Of a DNA stretch of 64,000 nucleotides, positions 50,765 through 59,748 are shown in pieces. This stretch comes from Actinokineospora xionganensis (GTDB taxonomy: Bacteria; Actinomycetota; Actinomycetes; Mycobacteriales; Pseudonocardiaceae). The notes under the pieces were generated by a model that had not been told where the DNA came from, made no database searches, and saw only the letters and a list, made by a program, of their open reading frames with translations. Location of the stretch: assembly GCF_014323725.1 (NCBI RefSeq), contig NZ_JABVED010000001.1, positions 354,505-418,504 of the forward strand, in the 5' to 3' direction. Positions within the stretch are counted from its first letter, which is position 1, and each line of letters opens with the position of its first letter. The position numbers were made by a program, and so were the translations under genes.

Positions 50765-51370
50765 TCAGGACTGGATCAGGTCCTGCATCTCGGTGATCTC
50801 GGCCTGCTGGCCGTCGATGATTTTCTGGGCGAGTGCCTTGGTCTCGGCGTCCGATCCCCTCGCGAGTTCATCCTTGGCCATCTCGACGGCGCCCTCGTGG
50901 TGCCTGATCATCATGCCGAGCCACAGCTTGTCGAACTCGGTGCCACGGACCTGGCCGAGCTTGGTCATCTCGTCGGCCGACATCATCCCCGGCTTGCCCT
51001 CGTGACCGCCGCCGTGTGCGCCCGCGGACGTGGTCGGAGCGGGCGCGCCCCAGCGCGCGAGCATGTCGCGCATCTGGTTGATCTCCGGGTCCTGCGCCTT
51101 GCGGATGCGCTCGGCGAGGTCACGGACCTGGGCGTTCTCGCTGCGGTCGGGCACCAGTTCGGCCATCTCCAAGGCCTGCGCGTGGTGCGGGATCATCTCC
51201 TGGGCGAATGTGACGTCCCGGTCGTTCTGGCCGTTCTGCGTCCCACTTGCCGCGGGAGGGTTCGTTGTGGACATCCCATGGCCCGCCATGGTGTCGTCGG
51301 CGCCGCAGGCGCTCAGTGTCGCGACGGTGATGGCGGCGGCGAAGCTGATTCCGATCGTGCGGAAGTTCAT
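50765..51370 (-). CDS. DUF305 lipoprotein
   Basis: A 201-residue exported protein with a lipobox (TLSAC) and the DUF305 domain: DVTFAQEMIPHHAQALEMAELV and KLWLGMMIRHHEGAVEMAKDEL, two His-His/Met-rich repeats that suit copper binding. It acts outside the membrane; DUF305 proteins often accompany copper-resistance genes. AGGAG precedes the ATG. It is probably cotranscribed with the DUF6153-like gene 50 bases upstream. Confidence 0.9.
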   Translation of the reverse strand: MNFRTIGISFAAAITVATLSACGADDTMAGHGMSTTNPPAASGTQNGQNDRDVTFAQEMIPHHAQALEMAELVPDRSENAQVRDLAERIRKAQDPEINQMRDMLARWGAPAPTTSAGAHGGGHEGKPGMMSADEMTKLGQVRGTEFDKLWLGMMIRHHEGAVEMAKDELARGSDAETKALAQKIIDGQQAEITEMQDLIQS

Positions 51371-51420
51371 TCTGACTCCTGGTCTCATGTGCGTTGGCAA
51401 ATGTGGTCCGAGCTGGAGAT

Positions 51421-51777
51421 TTACAGTCGGAACACGCACACCGAGGTGAGGAGTAATCGCCCGGCCAATGCCGGTTTTCCCGGGCAGATCTGGAACGTCG
51501 AGACCCGGTCGTCGGGGGAGTCGATCAGGACGGCGGGTTGCGCCGCCGCGTGCGCGGTTCCCGCCGCACTGAGCACGGCCTTGCACGCGTGCTGCTCGTC
51601 ATGGCCGCATTCCTCGCTGGGGGCGGGGTGACCGTGCCCTGTCTCCACGGCGACCGCGACGTGGGCGGTCGCCGGTATGGAGCTGACGTGGTGCATGGCG
51701 AGGACGCCGAAGGCAAGGGCACAGAGCAGCATCCAGCCCAGCAGCGCCCCGCGTGTCCTCGCCTTCACCGTGTCCAC
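51421..51777 (-). CDS. DUF6153-like small membrane protein
   Basis: About 118 residues: an N-terminal membrane helix (ALLGWMLLCALAFGVLAMHHV), a hydrophilic His/Cys-containing segment (GHGHPAPSEECGHDEQHACKAV), and a short hydrophobic C-terminus ending SVCVFRL. This layout is that of the DUF6153 proteins often paired with DUF305. The His-rich loop suggests metal binding (inference). The start is uncertain: GTG 51777 or 51768; the frame stays open far upstream without clear similarity. Confidence 0.6.
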   Translation of the reverse strand: MDTVKARTRGALLGWMLLCALAFGVLAMHHVSSIPATAHVAVAVETGHGHPAPSEECGHDEQHACKAVLSAAGTAHAAAQPAVLIDSPDDRVSTFQICPGKPALAGRLLLTSVCVFRL

Positions 51778-52263
51778 TGTAATCGCCGCCCCTGAGCCGG
51801 ACCGGATGCACCAACTTGGCTCGGTCCAGGCCCGTGTAGGGACACCGCGCAGTGCGACACCGATCACGCTGAGCGCGAGCCAGGGCGCGGCGACGAGAAT
51901 TGAGCCGGTCGCGAGGTTGCCGATCAAACGCCGGTGCTGTGACGGCCGCGTCGGCCAACTGCTGGTCAGGATGGTGTTCGGAGCCCGTGACGGCACAATC
52001 CGCGGCGTGGTCGGCGCCGCGGGCATCAGCACAGTGGTTATCCACCGCACCCGCTGGGACTGGTGGACACAACACACGCCGACACCGACCAGGACCGCCA
52101 TGACCACCGCGGCGAATCCCCGATGCGAAACGGTGTCGTTTGGTTGACGTTTCGGTGGTATGCCAACGGGGTTCAACGCGGGCAGCGTGCAACGTTGAGC
52201 AGCTGTGACATGACAGCGTGTCGCCAACGTGACGTAAGTCCTTGCGCCCGCGCGGTCGATCCG
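51778..52263. other. Stretch without a confident gene
   Basis: A minus-strand frame remains open here in continuity with the DUF6153-like gene and includes a moderately hydrophobic stretch (LIGNLATGSILVAAPWLAL, near 51870-51930), but no ribosome site or family match was seen. The right end forms the promoter region of the leaderless gene at 52276. Confidence 0.35.
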
Positions 52264-52275
52264 TACTCTGTTCGC
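52264..52275 (+). promoter_or_regulatory. -10 element of a leaderless promoter
   Basis: TACTCT (52264-52269) followed by six bases and GTG 52276 matches the actinobacterial leaderless pattern. Confidence 0.5.
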
Positions 52276-52668
52276 GTGCTGACGACGGGAACGCCGCGAC
52301 GGAGGTGGGCTCTGCCCGTGCGCGTCGCCCTCGTTCTCGTCATGATCTTCGGATTCGCCATCGCCACGCATTGCGCCAATGACGGGCACGGTGATGGTGT
52401 TGCCATAGCTGCGGCCGCCGACGTCAGCGCCATCGGCCAGTCCGCGCCGGAACCGGACCCGCTCACCACCCATTCGGGTGACCACGGTCCCGCGGGCTTG
52501 GTCGCGCTGTGCTTGTCGGTGACGCTGGCGGTCCTCGTCTGGGCCGCCGGTTTGCGCCCCGGCAGCGTGGTCGGTGTCCTGCGGCCGCCCGGAGCTGCGC
52601 CGGTGTCCGACGAACCCGCGGTCGTGACTCCCCGGCCGCTCGATCGCCTCTGCGTATTGCGCGTGTAG
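52276..52668 (+). CDS. DUF6153-like small membrane protein, second copy
   Basis: 130 residues with an N-terminal membrane helix (VRVALVLVMIFGFAIATHC), a Cys/His-containing loop (HCANDGHGDGVA, HSGDHGPAG), a second helix (LVALCLSVTLAVLVWAAGL) and the ending DRLCVLRV. It resembles the oppositely oriented copy at 51421 in layout. It probably faces outside and may bind metal. The start is supported by the -10 element exactly six bases upstream. Confidence 0.6.
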   Translation: MLTTGTPRRRWALPVRVALVLVMIFGFAIATHCANDGHGDGVAIAAAADVSAIGQSAPEPDPLTTHSGDHGPAGLVALCLSVTLAVLVWAAGLRPGSVVGVLRPPGAAPVSDEPAVVTPRPLDRLCVLRV

Positions 52669-52781
52669 GAGAAGTCTGCCCTCACCTGGTCGTCTGTCGA
52701 CGGTCAGGCAGACCGGTGTGCTCCCTGGCGGGATGACCCGCCTCGGTCGAGCCACCGCCTTCTCCCAAGAAAGTGATAATC

Positions 52782-53819
52782 GTGTCTCAACGACGTCAAC
52801 GCGCGATCCGCGCGGCGATGGCGATCGCCGCGACCCTGCTGCTGACCGCAGTGACCGCGCCTCCGGCAGCCGCGCAACCCGAGGACGCGAAGAAGCGCTA
52901 CGAGCAGCTCAGCGAACAAGCAGGCCAGTTGGACGAGGACCTGCTCAAAGCCCAGGAAGACCTCAAAGGCAAGCGCGCCGAACTCGACAAGGCCAACGCG
53001 GACCTCGAGCAGGCCCGCTCCGTCGAGTCGCAAGCCGTCGCCGCGCAGGAGCAGTTCCGCGACGAGGTCGACGACCTCGCCACGGCCTCGTTCCAGGGCG
53101 CCCGATTCTCCCGCGTCTCCGCGCTGCTCACCGGGGACAGCCCGGACGACTTCCTCGCCCGCGCCGCCGCCTTGCAGATGATCGCCGGCCGGAGCACGAG
53201 GTCGTTGGACGGCCTGAGCCTGGCGGTGCGCCAAGCGGACCAGGCCAGGCTTGGCGCCGAGGACGCAGGCCGCCGCGCACGTGGGGCCACCGATGCCGCA
53301 GCCGGGCTCGTGGAGCAGATCAAGCAGAAGCAGATCGAGCTCGACAAGCAGATCCTCGAGGTCAAGCAAGCGCTCAACGCGTTGCCCGCGGCCGATCGGG
53401 CGGAGCTGCGCAGGGTGACCGACACCGGCGTGTATCTCGGTCCGCCGGGAGCCGCGGACACCGCGCTGCAGGCCGCGCTGGGCCGTAGGGGCTCGGAGTA
53501 CGAGTGGGCCGCGGTCGGGCCGAACGAGTTCGACTGCTCCGGACTGACGATGTGGGCCTACGCCAAGGCCGGGATCTCGCTGCCGCACTCCAGCCGTGCC
53601 CAGTTCACGCTCGGAAGGCCGGTGTCGAGAGATCAACTGCAGCCCGGTGACCTGGTCTTCTACGACGACGGCACCGCGAACCCGTCCCGAATCCACCACG
53701 TGGGGATGTACGTCGGCGCCGACAAGATGGTCGACGCCCCAACCGAAGGCCAGTTGGTCGACGTGCGCTCGGTCAGAGGAGACGGCCACTACATCGGCGC
53801 GCGGCGCATTGTCGGCTGA
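52782..53819 (+). CDS. NlpC/P60 peptidoglycan endopeptidase (RipC-like)
   Basis: A 345-residue secreted hydrolase: signal peptide ending PAAAQP, a long coiled coil (about 40-235, KKRYEQLSEQAGQLDEDLL and later KQKQIELDKQILEVKQAL) and an NlpC/P60 domain with catalytic Cys in FDCSGLTMWAYAKAGISLP and His in HHVGMYVG. It cleaves peptide stems of peptidoglycan; the coiled coil probably docks on FtsEX as in RipC (inference). GTG 52782 was chosen for its spacing to AAGAAAG; GTG 52773 is the alternative. Confidence 0.9.
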   Translation: MSQRRQRAIRAAMAIAATLLLTAVTAPPAAAQPEDAKKRYEQLSEQAGQLDEDLLKAQEDLKGKRAELDKANADLEQARSVESQAVAAQEQFRDEVDDLATASFQGARFSRVSALLTGDSPDDFLARAAALQMIAGRSTRSLDGLSLAVRQADQARLGAEDAGRRARGATDAAAGLVEQIKQKQIELDKQILEVKQALNALPAADRAELRRVTDTGVYLGPPGAADTALQAALGRRGSEYEWAAVGPNEFDCSGLTMWAYAKAGISLPHSSRAQFTLGRPVSRDQLQPGDLVFYDDGTANPSRIHHVGMYVGADKMVDAPTEGQLVDVRSVRGDGHYIGARRIVG

Positions 53820-53884
53820 TGTGCGTGCGCCGACGACGCCCGGGCAACCACGTGATGACCCGTCGACCAAGGGAAGGAAAGTCC

Positions 53885-54178
53885 ATGACCGTCGCAGCGG
53901 AAATTCGCAGGACATATCCCAAGGACCCCGGCGGAATCGACCAGGACCGAGTGACCGCTTGCGCCGACGTGTGCGCGGCCACGGCGCAGATCCTGTCGCG
54001 GCACAACGGTTACGACGTCAACGCGACGCGCGCACTGCTCGAAGCCTGTGTTCGAATCTGCGCGAGTTGCGCCGGTGAATGTGAACGGTATGCCTCGATG
54101 CACGAGCACTGCCGGGTGTGCGCCGAACAACGCCGACTTTGCGAGCAGGCCTGCCGGGATCTGCTCGCCCATCTCTGA
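53885..54178 (+). CDS. Cys-rich four-helix copper-binding protein
   Basis: A 97-residue helical protein with regularly spaced cysteines (CADVCAATA, CVRICASCAGECERY, HCRVCAEQRRLCEQACRD): ten Cys in all, pointing inward in the DUF326/Csp-like four-helix bundle that stores Cu(I). No signal peptide, so cytosolic. AAGGGAAGGAAAG precedes the ATG. It lies near several other copper-linked genes. Confidence 0.85.
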   Translation: MTVAAEIRRTYPKDPGGIDQDRVTACADVCAATAQILSRHNGYDVNATRALLEACVRICASCAGECERYASMHEHCRVCAEQRRLCEQACRDLLAHL

Positions 54179-54385
54179 GCACTCAGGAGGTCTGTCCACA
54201 CCAGAATAGAACCGCACCTGTGGTTGCCTGCCGAGCTTCGTCCCTTGTGGACGAAGTGCGGATGCGCTTGCCGTGATGCCACTGTGTACCAACGAATTGC
54301 CGCCGTTTTGGCTCTCGTCCGAAAGCATTTCCCGACTTATAGTGCGCTGGCACGATCACTCACGAAGTGTCTTGGGAGGTCCTTG

Positions 54386-56266
54386 GTGTCGAGAGCAAAG
54401 CGTGGACTACTGGCGGGAACCGCCTTGACCGCGATCGGCGTACTGGTGGTCGGCGGGGTCGCGGCGAGCCACCCGATTTCCCAGACCGATGGAGGCGTGT
54501 CGGCGGGCGACGGTCCCCGCCATGCTCACCAGCACGGCGCGACCGAGGGCCACCTGTCCCCGGAGGGGACGAAGTCGAACGTCGACCTCGTGTCCAAGCT
54601 CAAGTTGAAGAACGTCGTCCCCGAGAAGATCGCCGATGTGGGCGTGCACAACGGGTATGCCTATCTCGCCGCGTGGGGCAGTGCGACCTGCAAGTACAAC
54701 GGCGTGCACGTGGTCGACATCCGGGACGTGAATCAGCCCAAGGAAGTCGCCTTCATCGCGTCGAAGGAAGGCAGCTACCCGGGCGAGGGTGTGCAGGTCG
54801 TGCACATCGATACCCCGGCGTTCACCGGGGACATTCTGGTGACCAACAACGAGAAGTGCAAAGACAAGGCAGGCTTCGGCGGGGCCAACATCTACGACGT
54901 CACCAACCCGGCGCACCCAACCCCGCTGGTGGAGGGCATCGGCGACTTCACGGTCAACGGCCAGGGCAAGAAAGACTCCAACGAGACTCACAGCGCCTAC
55001 GCCTGGGACGCGGGCGACAAGGCCTACGCGGTGATCGTGGACAACGAAGAGGGCTCCGATGTCGACATCCTCGACATCACGGACCCGAAGAAGGCCAAGC
55101 TCGTCGCCGAGTACGACCTGGACCAGAAGTTCCCGCAGATCCGCCAGGCAGCGCCGGTCAGCCTGGATGAGATCTTCCTGCACGACATGGTCGTCAAGCA
55201 GATCGGCGGCAGGCAGGTCATGCTGCTGTCCTACTGGGACGCCGGATACGTCAAGGTCGACGTCACCGACCCGCTGAACATCTCCTACCTGGGTGACACC
55301 GACTTCGCCAGCCCGGACCCCGAGGCCGCGGAAAGCGGGCTGAACGTCGTCTCCGAAGGGAACGGCCACCAAGCCGAGTTCACCAAGGACAACGCCTACG
55401 TCATCGGCTCCGACGAGGACTTCAGCCCTTACGTCGTCCAGGCCACCAACCTCACCGAGGGCGTGGACATCTCAGCCAACCAGGGCGGCAACAAGCCGCT
55501 CGCGGAAGGGCAGACCGTCGAGGGTGTGTCCGTGTTCGTGGGCCGGGCCTGTTCCGGGGATCCGGCCGTTCCGGCGGGTGACCCGAATGTCGTCGACATC
55601 GCCGTCGTCGAACGCGGCGTGTGCACCTTCACCGAGAAGGTCACCAGTGTGACCGACGCGGGCGGCTACGACGCCGTGCTGATCTTCAACCGGGTTGGCT
55701 CCGACGCGTGCGACAGCACGCTGGGCATGGATGTCGCCGGTGACATCCACACCTTCGGCGTCATCGCACGGCAGGCGGGATTCTCCATCTTCGGGGCCGA
55801 GGGCCAGTACGACGACGCCGCGTGCATGGCCGCGCCCGCGGGCTCGGTGCTCGCACCGATCGCGATCGGCGCCCGTGGTGACACGCTGCGGTTCCGGTCG
55901 CAGTTCGACGGCTGGGGCTATGTCCACCTCTACGACAACAGCGGCGGCAAGATGGCCGAGCTCGACACCTACGCCGTCCCTGAGGCTCACGACCCCGCGT
56001 ATGCCCGAGGATTTGGTGACCTGTCGGTGCACGAGGTGGCGACTTCCGCGGCTCGATCCGACCTCGCCTATTTCTCCTACTACTCGGCAGGGTTCCGGGT
56101 GGCCAAGATCGCCGGCGGCAAGCTGACCGAGGTCGGTCACTTCATCGACGTCGGCGGCAGCAACATCTGGGGCGTCGAGGTGTTCACCGGCGCCGATGGA
56201 AAGGAGTACGTCGCGGCCAGTGACCGAGACTCGGGTCTGTACATCTTCCGTTACACGGGCCCGTGA
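54386..56266 (+). CDS. Secreted LVIVD-repeat and PA-domain protein
   Basis: A 626-residue exported protein. After a signal (RGLLAGTALTAIGVLVVGGVA) come beta-propeller LVIVD-type repeats (GVHVVDIRDVNQPKEVAFI; ANIYDVTNPAHPTPLV; VDILDITDPKKAKLV; YVKVDVTDPLNISYLG), then a protease-associated insert (VSVFVGRACSGDP; VVERGVCTFTEKV; YDAVLIFNRVG) and a final propeller section (YFSYYSAGFRVAKI). It probably binds surface polymers or proteins; no catalytic residues are evident. GTG 54386 follows GGGAGG; the upstream open frame (from 54224) lacks signal character. Confidence 0.8.
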   Translation: MSRAKRGLLAGTALTAIGVLVVGGVAASHPISQTDGGVSAGDGPRHAHQHGATEGHLSPEGTKSNVDLVSKLKLKNVVPEKIADVGVHNGYAYLAAWGSATCKYNGVHVVDIRDVNQPKEVAFIASKEGSYPGEGVQVVHIDTPAFTGDILVTNNEKCKDKAGFGGANIYDVTNPAHPTPLVEGIGDFTVNGQGKKDSNETHSAYAWDAGDKAYAVIVDNEEGSDVDILDITDPKKAKLVAEYDLDQKFPQIRQAAPVSLDEIFLHDMVVKQIGGRQVMLLSYWDAGYVKVDVTDPLNISYLGDTDFASPDPEAAESGLNVVSEGNGHQAEFTKDNAYVIGSDEDFSPYVVQATNLTEGVDISANQGGNKPLAEGQTVEGVSVFVGRACSGDPAVPAGDPNVVDIAVVERGVCTFTEKVTSVTDAGGYDAVLIFNRVGSDACDSTLGMDVAGDIHTFGVIARQAGFSIFGAEGQYDDAACMAAPAGSVLAPIAIGARGDTLRFRSQFDGWGYVHLYDNSGGKMAELDTYAVPEAHDPAYARGFGDLSVHEVATSAARSDLAYFSYYSAGFRVAKIAGGKLTEVGHFIDVGGSNIWGVEVFTGADGKEYVAASDRDSGLYIFRYTGP

Positions 56267-56622
56267 TCGAGTGGCGTCGGGGATGCACCGGCATGAACGG
56301 CGATAACGTCACGATTCCGGACAACAGCACCGTGACCAGCCAGATCACGATTTCCGGCTGCACCGGGAACGCGTCCGCGACGTCGGCGGTGGCGGTCAAG
56401 ATCCAGCACACCTATATCGGCGACCTGGTGGTGACCCTGGTGGCGGCCGACGGCACCGCCTACGTGCTGCACAACCGCACGGGCAGTGGCACCGACAACA
56501 TCGACAAGACCTACACCACGAACCTCTCCAGCGAGGTACGCAACGGGACCTGGACCCTGCGGGTCCAGGACGCCGCGACAGCCGACACCGGGCTGATCGA
56601 TAGCTGGACGCTCACCATCTAG
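56263..56622 (+). CDS. Orphan P/Homo B (proprotein convertase) domain
   Basis: A 119-residue frame that is almost entirely a P domain: VTIPDNSTVTSQITISGC, VAVKIQHTYIGDLVVTLVA, YVLHNRTGSGTDNI and GTWTLRVQDAATADTGLIDSWTLTI (in parts). This domain normally ends secreted subtilisin- or trypsin-like proteases. Here no protease or signal peptide precedes it; the GTG overlaps the LVIVD gene stop (GTGA). It is probably a remnant or a piece once joined to the upstream protein by a lost frame. Confidence 0.65.
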   Translation: MIEWRRGCTGMNGDNVTIPDNSTVTSQITISGCTGNASATSAVAVKIQHTYIGDLVVTLVAADGTAYVLHNRTGSGTDNIDKTYTTNLSSEVRNGTWTLRVQDAATADTGLIDSWTLTI

Positions 56623-56632
56623 GGCGTCCCAG

Positions 56633-56672
56633 ATGGAGGGTCGACCGCTGTGTGCGGCGGTCGACCCTCCAT
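56633..56672. terminator. Strong hairpin terminator
   Basis: ATGGAGGGTCGACCGC (56633-56648) and its exact complement (56657-56672) form a 16-bp perfect stem with an eight-base loop, 11 bases after the P-domain stop. Confidence 0.75.
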
Positions 56673-56879
56673 CGCCATGCCCGAGATCGGGACGGTCGTG
56701 GCCGAACAGCTCGCGGACGTTTTGCGTCACGGCAGACTCTCGGCCCCAGCCTCTCGACCCGGCTGGCCACCGCCGAGGACCTGGCCGACCGGGTCGCGCC
56801 GCAATCCAGGACGCAGCCTGTCGCGACCTGCCCTTCCGGCCAACGCGGGACGTCTGTCCACACCAGAGTGCGTATCGCC

Positions 56880-57323
56880 TCAGGCGAGGAACACTTTGCC
56901 ATCCTCGACCCTGACCGGGACTTCTTTGAGGGGCCGGCGCGCCGGTCCACGGAGGACGGTCCCGTCGGTGGCGTCGAAGACGCTGCCGTGCATCGGGCAG
57001 ACGATTCTGCCGTCGCGTGGCGGGTCGACCAGCGGACCCTGGTGCGTGCACCGGGCATCCACGCCCTTCACTGTGTCCGCCGACGGACGCAACAAGAGCA
57101 GTGTGCTCCCATTCGGCCCGCTCACCAGCATGCCGCCGCCTTCAGGTACCTCAGCGAGCTTCGCGAGTTCGCCGACGGCAGGTCCTGCCGCGGCTTTCTC
57201 GGAACCCGCGTCCGCACAGCCCGCGACCAACGCTCCCGGTGCGATGAGCGCGCCAAGAAGTCCACACAGGACCTGACGTCGGTGGGGCAAGTCCGGGGTC
57301 GTGGCATTTCCGGTGTCGTTCAC
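56880..57323 (-). CDS. Rieske [2Fe-2S] protein, exported
   Basis: A 147-residue protein with a Tat-type start (HRRQVLCGLLGALIAPGALVAGC, lipobox GC, cited in parts) and a Rieske domain binding one [2Fe-2S] cluster through CTHQG and CPMHGS. The final GPARRPLKEVPVRVEDGKVF is typical. It probably transfers electrons on the outer face of the membrane; no cytochrome bc partner is adjacent. GTG start with AGGAG upstream. Confidence 0.88.
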   Translation of the reverse strand: MNDTGNATTPDLPHRRQVLCGLLGALIAPGALVAGCADAGSEKAAAGPAVGELAKLAEVPEGGGMLVSGPNGSTLLLLRPSADTVKGVDARCTHQGPLVDPPRDGRIVCPMHGSVFDATDGTVLRGPARRPLKEVPVRVEDGKVFLA

Positions 57324-57789
57324 GGCGATGTCTCCTGGCTGGTGGGGAGAGGTGAGGAACCGCAGGCGACATGGGTGAGGGTGGAGGTCGAGACCTCCAC
57401 CCTCACCCGGTGTCACAACCCGACACGGTTCGATGCAGGCGGCCCTGTGGGGGCCTGTCCGCCGACATACTAGGCACGTTAGGAGGAGGCCACCAGCCCC
57501 TGGAACAGGTTTCCTTGGTCGTGGCGAGCGCGGCGCCGCCTGCCGACAACGTCGCTCGCTGAGCACGCTGGAGTGCCTCGACGACACTCACGGGGTGACG
57601 GCGGGTGGCATTCAGCCGCCGTGATCTGCAGTCTGCGCTTGTCCACGCGTCCTGGGCCGGAACCAGGCCAGGTGCGGTTGTCCTGAAGTCCAACGCGGCG
57701 CCGTCGTGGCGACCCGCGTAGGTGATGGTCTGGGAACGAAGCGGTGTGATCCGGGCGTGGACAGGAACGCGGTGAGCGCGATCGCGACG
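57324..57789. other. Stretch without a recognisable gene
   Basis: Minus-strand frames here give arginine/proline-rich translations. A short stretch near 57540-57600 (PVSVVEALQRAQRATLSAGG) looks helical but has no neighbours in frame. Taken with the MarR remnant beside it, this looks like decayed coding DNA. Confidence 0.35.
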
Positions 57790-57940
57790 TCACGACGCGC
57801 GATGAGTTCCTGCTGCCTCCATGAGTAGCCGTAGGGCCTCGATGACCTCGGCGTGCCGGGCGGGCGGGATGTAGTCGAGCAACGCCGACAACCGCCCGCC
57901 CGCGCCGGACGACGTCTCGCTGTTCTAGCCCGTCCACCAT
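57790..57940 (-). pseudogene. MarR-family regulator remnant
   Basis: On the minus strand MVDGLEQRDVVRR (from 57940) resembles the MarR wing entry (VDxLExRGLVxR). In another frame, GGRLSALLDYIPPARHAEVI followed by EALRLLMEAAG matches the C-terminal dimerisation helix of MarR proteins, ending at TGA 57790. The two parts are joined by a frameshift, and the middle wing is missing, so only a scar of the gene remains. Confidence 0.45.
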
Positions 57941-57971
57941 GCCGCTGACAGTCGCCTTCCGGAGAACGCGA

Positions 57972-58778
57972 CTATTCGGTGTGGCGACTGAGCTTGATCG
58001 CCGAGATCAACAGGATCACGGCGAGGACAGGGATGAGAACGAGGTCGGGGATGGCACCGAGCAGCAATCCGCCGAGCAGAGCTCCGGTGACCGAGCCCGC
58101 GACCATGTTCGCGGTGAACGGCAGATTCTGGCGCAAGACGACGAAGCTCGCGTCTTGGCTGTAGCGGGCGAACGCGACGAGCATGGTCGGCAGCGAGACA
58201 AGCAGTGAGAGGCTGCCTGCGGTTTTGATGTCGATGCTGTAGAGCAGCACGATCGTCGGGATCAGCAGCTCGCCCCCGGCGACGCCCATGGTGGCGGCGA
58301 CGACTCCGATGCCGAATCCGGCAGCGATTCCGACCCCTATACGGACCGCGCCGGGCAGGGCGAACGCGCCAAGAGGTGTCGCGTGAGTGAGGACCAGGGC
58401 GGCGGCCATGAGCACCATGAGCGCGGCGAGCACGCGGTAGAGGGTGGCTGTGCGCATCCGCAGAACCCAAGTCGCCCCCGCCCAGGCGCCGAGCAGGCTC
58501 CCGGCGAGCAGGTTGGCCGCGACCGCCCAGTGCGCGCTCAGTTCGCCCGCGGACACCGTGGACAGGCGGGCGGGCAATGCGGTGAGGACCACGACCAGGC
58601 TCATCGCCTTGTTGAGGATCACCGCCGAGAGCGCGGCGAAGCCGAACAGGCCGATCAGCAGCGGCAGCCGGAACTCCGCACCGCCCAACCCGATCATGCC
58701 GCCCAGCATGCCCACGGCCGCACCGGCGACGAACACCGTGGGTGCCGACCGAGTCGGCACAGCGCCTGGCTTGATCAC
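57972..58778 (-). CDS. TauE/SafE-family permease, second copy
   Basis: A 268-residue, eight-helix membrane protein with two half-repeats (GMLGGMIGLGGAEFRLPLLIGLFG, in parts; FGIGVVAATMGVAGGELLIPTIVLL), of the TauE/SafE family. Substrate is unknown, probably a sulfur-containing anion. GTG start. The MerR gene upstream on the same strand may regulate it. Confidence 0.85.
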   Translation of the reverse strand: MIKPGAVPTRSAPTVFVAGAAVGMLGGMIGLGGAEFRLPLLIGLFGFAALSAVILNKAMSLVVVLTALPARLSTVSAGELSAHWAVAANLLAGSLLGAWAGATWVLRMRTATLYRVLAALMVLMAAALVLTHATPLGAFALPGAVRIGVGIAAGFGIGVVAATMGVAGGELLIPTIVLLYSIDIKTAGSLSLLVSLPTMLVAFARYSQDASFVVLRQNLPFTANMVAGSVTGALLGGLLLGAIPDLVLIPVLAVILLISAIKLSRHTE

Positions 58779-58950
58779 GGGCTTCGAATCCCTGCTGCGA
58801 AAGCGCTGTCGAAAGTGAGGCGGTCGGGCGTGGTGTTGTTCGATCTTAGGTGCACGAACCGGCCGGTTCCAGATCTTCGGACATTTGCGGCATCTACACG
58901 GTGGTGCCCGCGTTGTCGCAGGTCGCGGGCGGCGACATTTGCCGAGACGG

Positions 58951-59400
58951 TCAGCGTGTGCCGCGACGGGCAGGCATATCGGGCGTTCCTGCAGGCAGGG
59001 CGGGGTTGAGTTCCAGGATGCGGCAGGTCGACGCGCCGTCGTGATCCGTCGGTTCGCTTGGTTCGGCCCGCGACAGCAGGGCGTCGAGGTGGATTTCGAG
59101 GGTGATCAGCTCGGCGATCTGGGATCTGACCTGGCCGAGCCGGTCGCTGAGCAGCAGGCGGGCGTGGCCGCAGGGCGCATCTTGGCGGTCATGGATGGCG
59201 AGGATCTGTCGGATCTCCCGCAGCGACAGCCCGGCCGACTGGCCACGACGGATGAACCGCAGTCGCTCGATGAACTCCGGCCCGTAGTCGCGGTGCCCGC
59301 GGGGTGTGCGGGCGGGTGTGGGCAGCACGCCAACCTCCTCATAGAAGCGGATCGTCTTGATGGGGACGCCGCACTGGGTGGCGAGGTCGCCGATCCGCAT
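58951..59400 (-). CDS. MerR-family (heavy-metal type) regulator
   Basis: A 149-residue regulator: MRIGDLATQCGVPIKTIRFY EEVGVLPTPAR (HTH and wing), GLSLREIRQILAIHD and the dimer helix, followed by a CGHARLLLSDRL segment and STCRILELN. The Cys-Gly-His at the start of the dimer helix is the position that binds Zn, Cd or Pb in ZntR/CadR-like members. AAGGAG precedes the ATG. The same-strand TauE gene is a possible target. Confidence 0.85.
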   Translation of the reverse strand: MRIGDLATQCGVPIKTIRFYEEVGVLPTPARTPRGHRDYGPEFIERLRFIRRGQSAGLSLREIRQILAIHDRQDAPCGHARLLLSDRLGQVRSQIAELITLEIHLDALLSRAEPSEPTDHDGASTCRILELNPALPAGTPDMPARRGTR

Positions 59401-59642
59401 CACATCTCCTTGAGGTTGATCTAATGGTCGGACCCTCCCGGTTTCGAATGGGGGAGCGCGCCGGCGATGTGGGCGCCGTGTCGGACACATGAACGTCCTT
59501 TGTGGATCGCGACCGGCCGTGGCCGTGTGTCTGCTGGCGCTCGGGTCACGACGAGACGAGAGGCAGTCAGTTGTGTACACCAGAGTTGGCGACCGTCTCG
59601 ACCGGAACCTGGCGCCATCACCCGTTCGGCGGACGGCCGCGT

Positions 59643-59668
59643 TGTCAAGACTGCTTGGAGTGTCAAGA
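59643..59668. repeat. Direct repeat TGTCAAGA
   Basis: TGTCAAGA at 59643-59650 and again at 59661-59668, an 18-base period, about 80 bases before the small leaderless gene at 59749. It may be a tandem regulator site. The interval 59401-59748 otherwise shows no convincing gene. Confidence 0.35.
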
Positions 59669-59735
59669 ATTCCGCCATTCAGAGCAGTGTGGCGGCCAGT
59701 GTCCTCAATGTGATGACTTCTCCTAAGTTGGGTAG

Positions 59736-59748
59736 TAGAGTCCGCCCC
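59736..59748 (+). promoter_or_regulatory. -10 element of a leaderless promoter
   Basis: TAGAGT (59736-59741) followed by seven bases and ATG 59749. Confidence 0.4.

Noticed and set aside
59502-59726. Frame with a cysteine-rich end (CQDCLECQEF and CGGQCPQCDD)
   Set aside because: Looks zinc-finger-like, but the upstream part is not protein-like, there is no ribosome site, and the cysteine codons coincide with the TGTCAAGA direct repeats.
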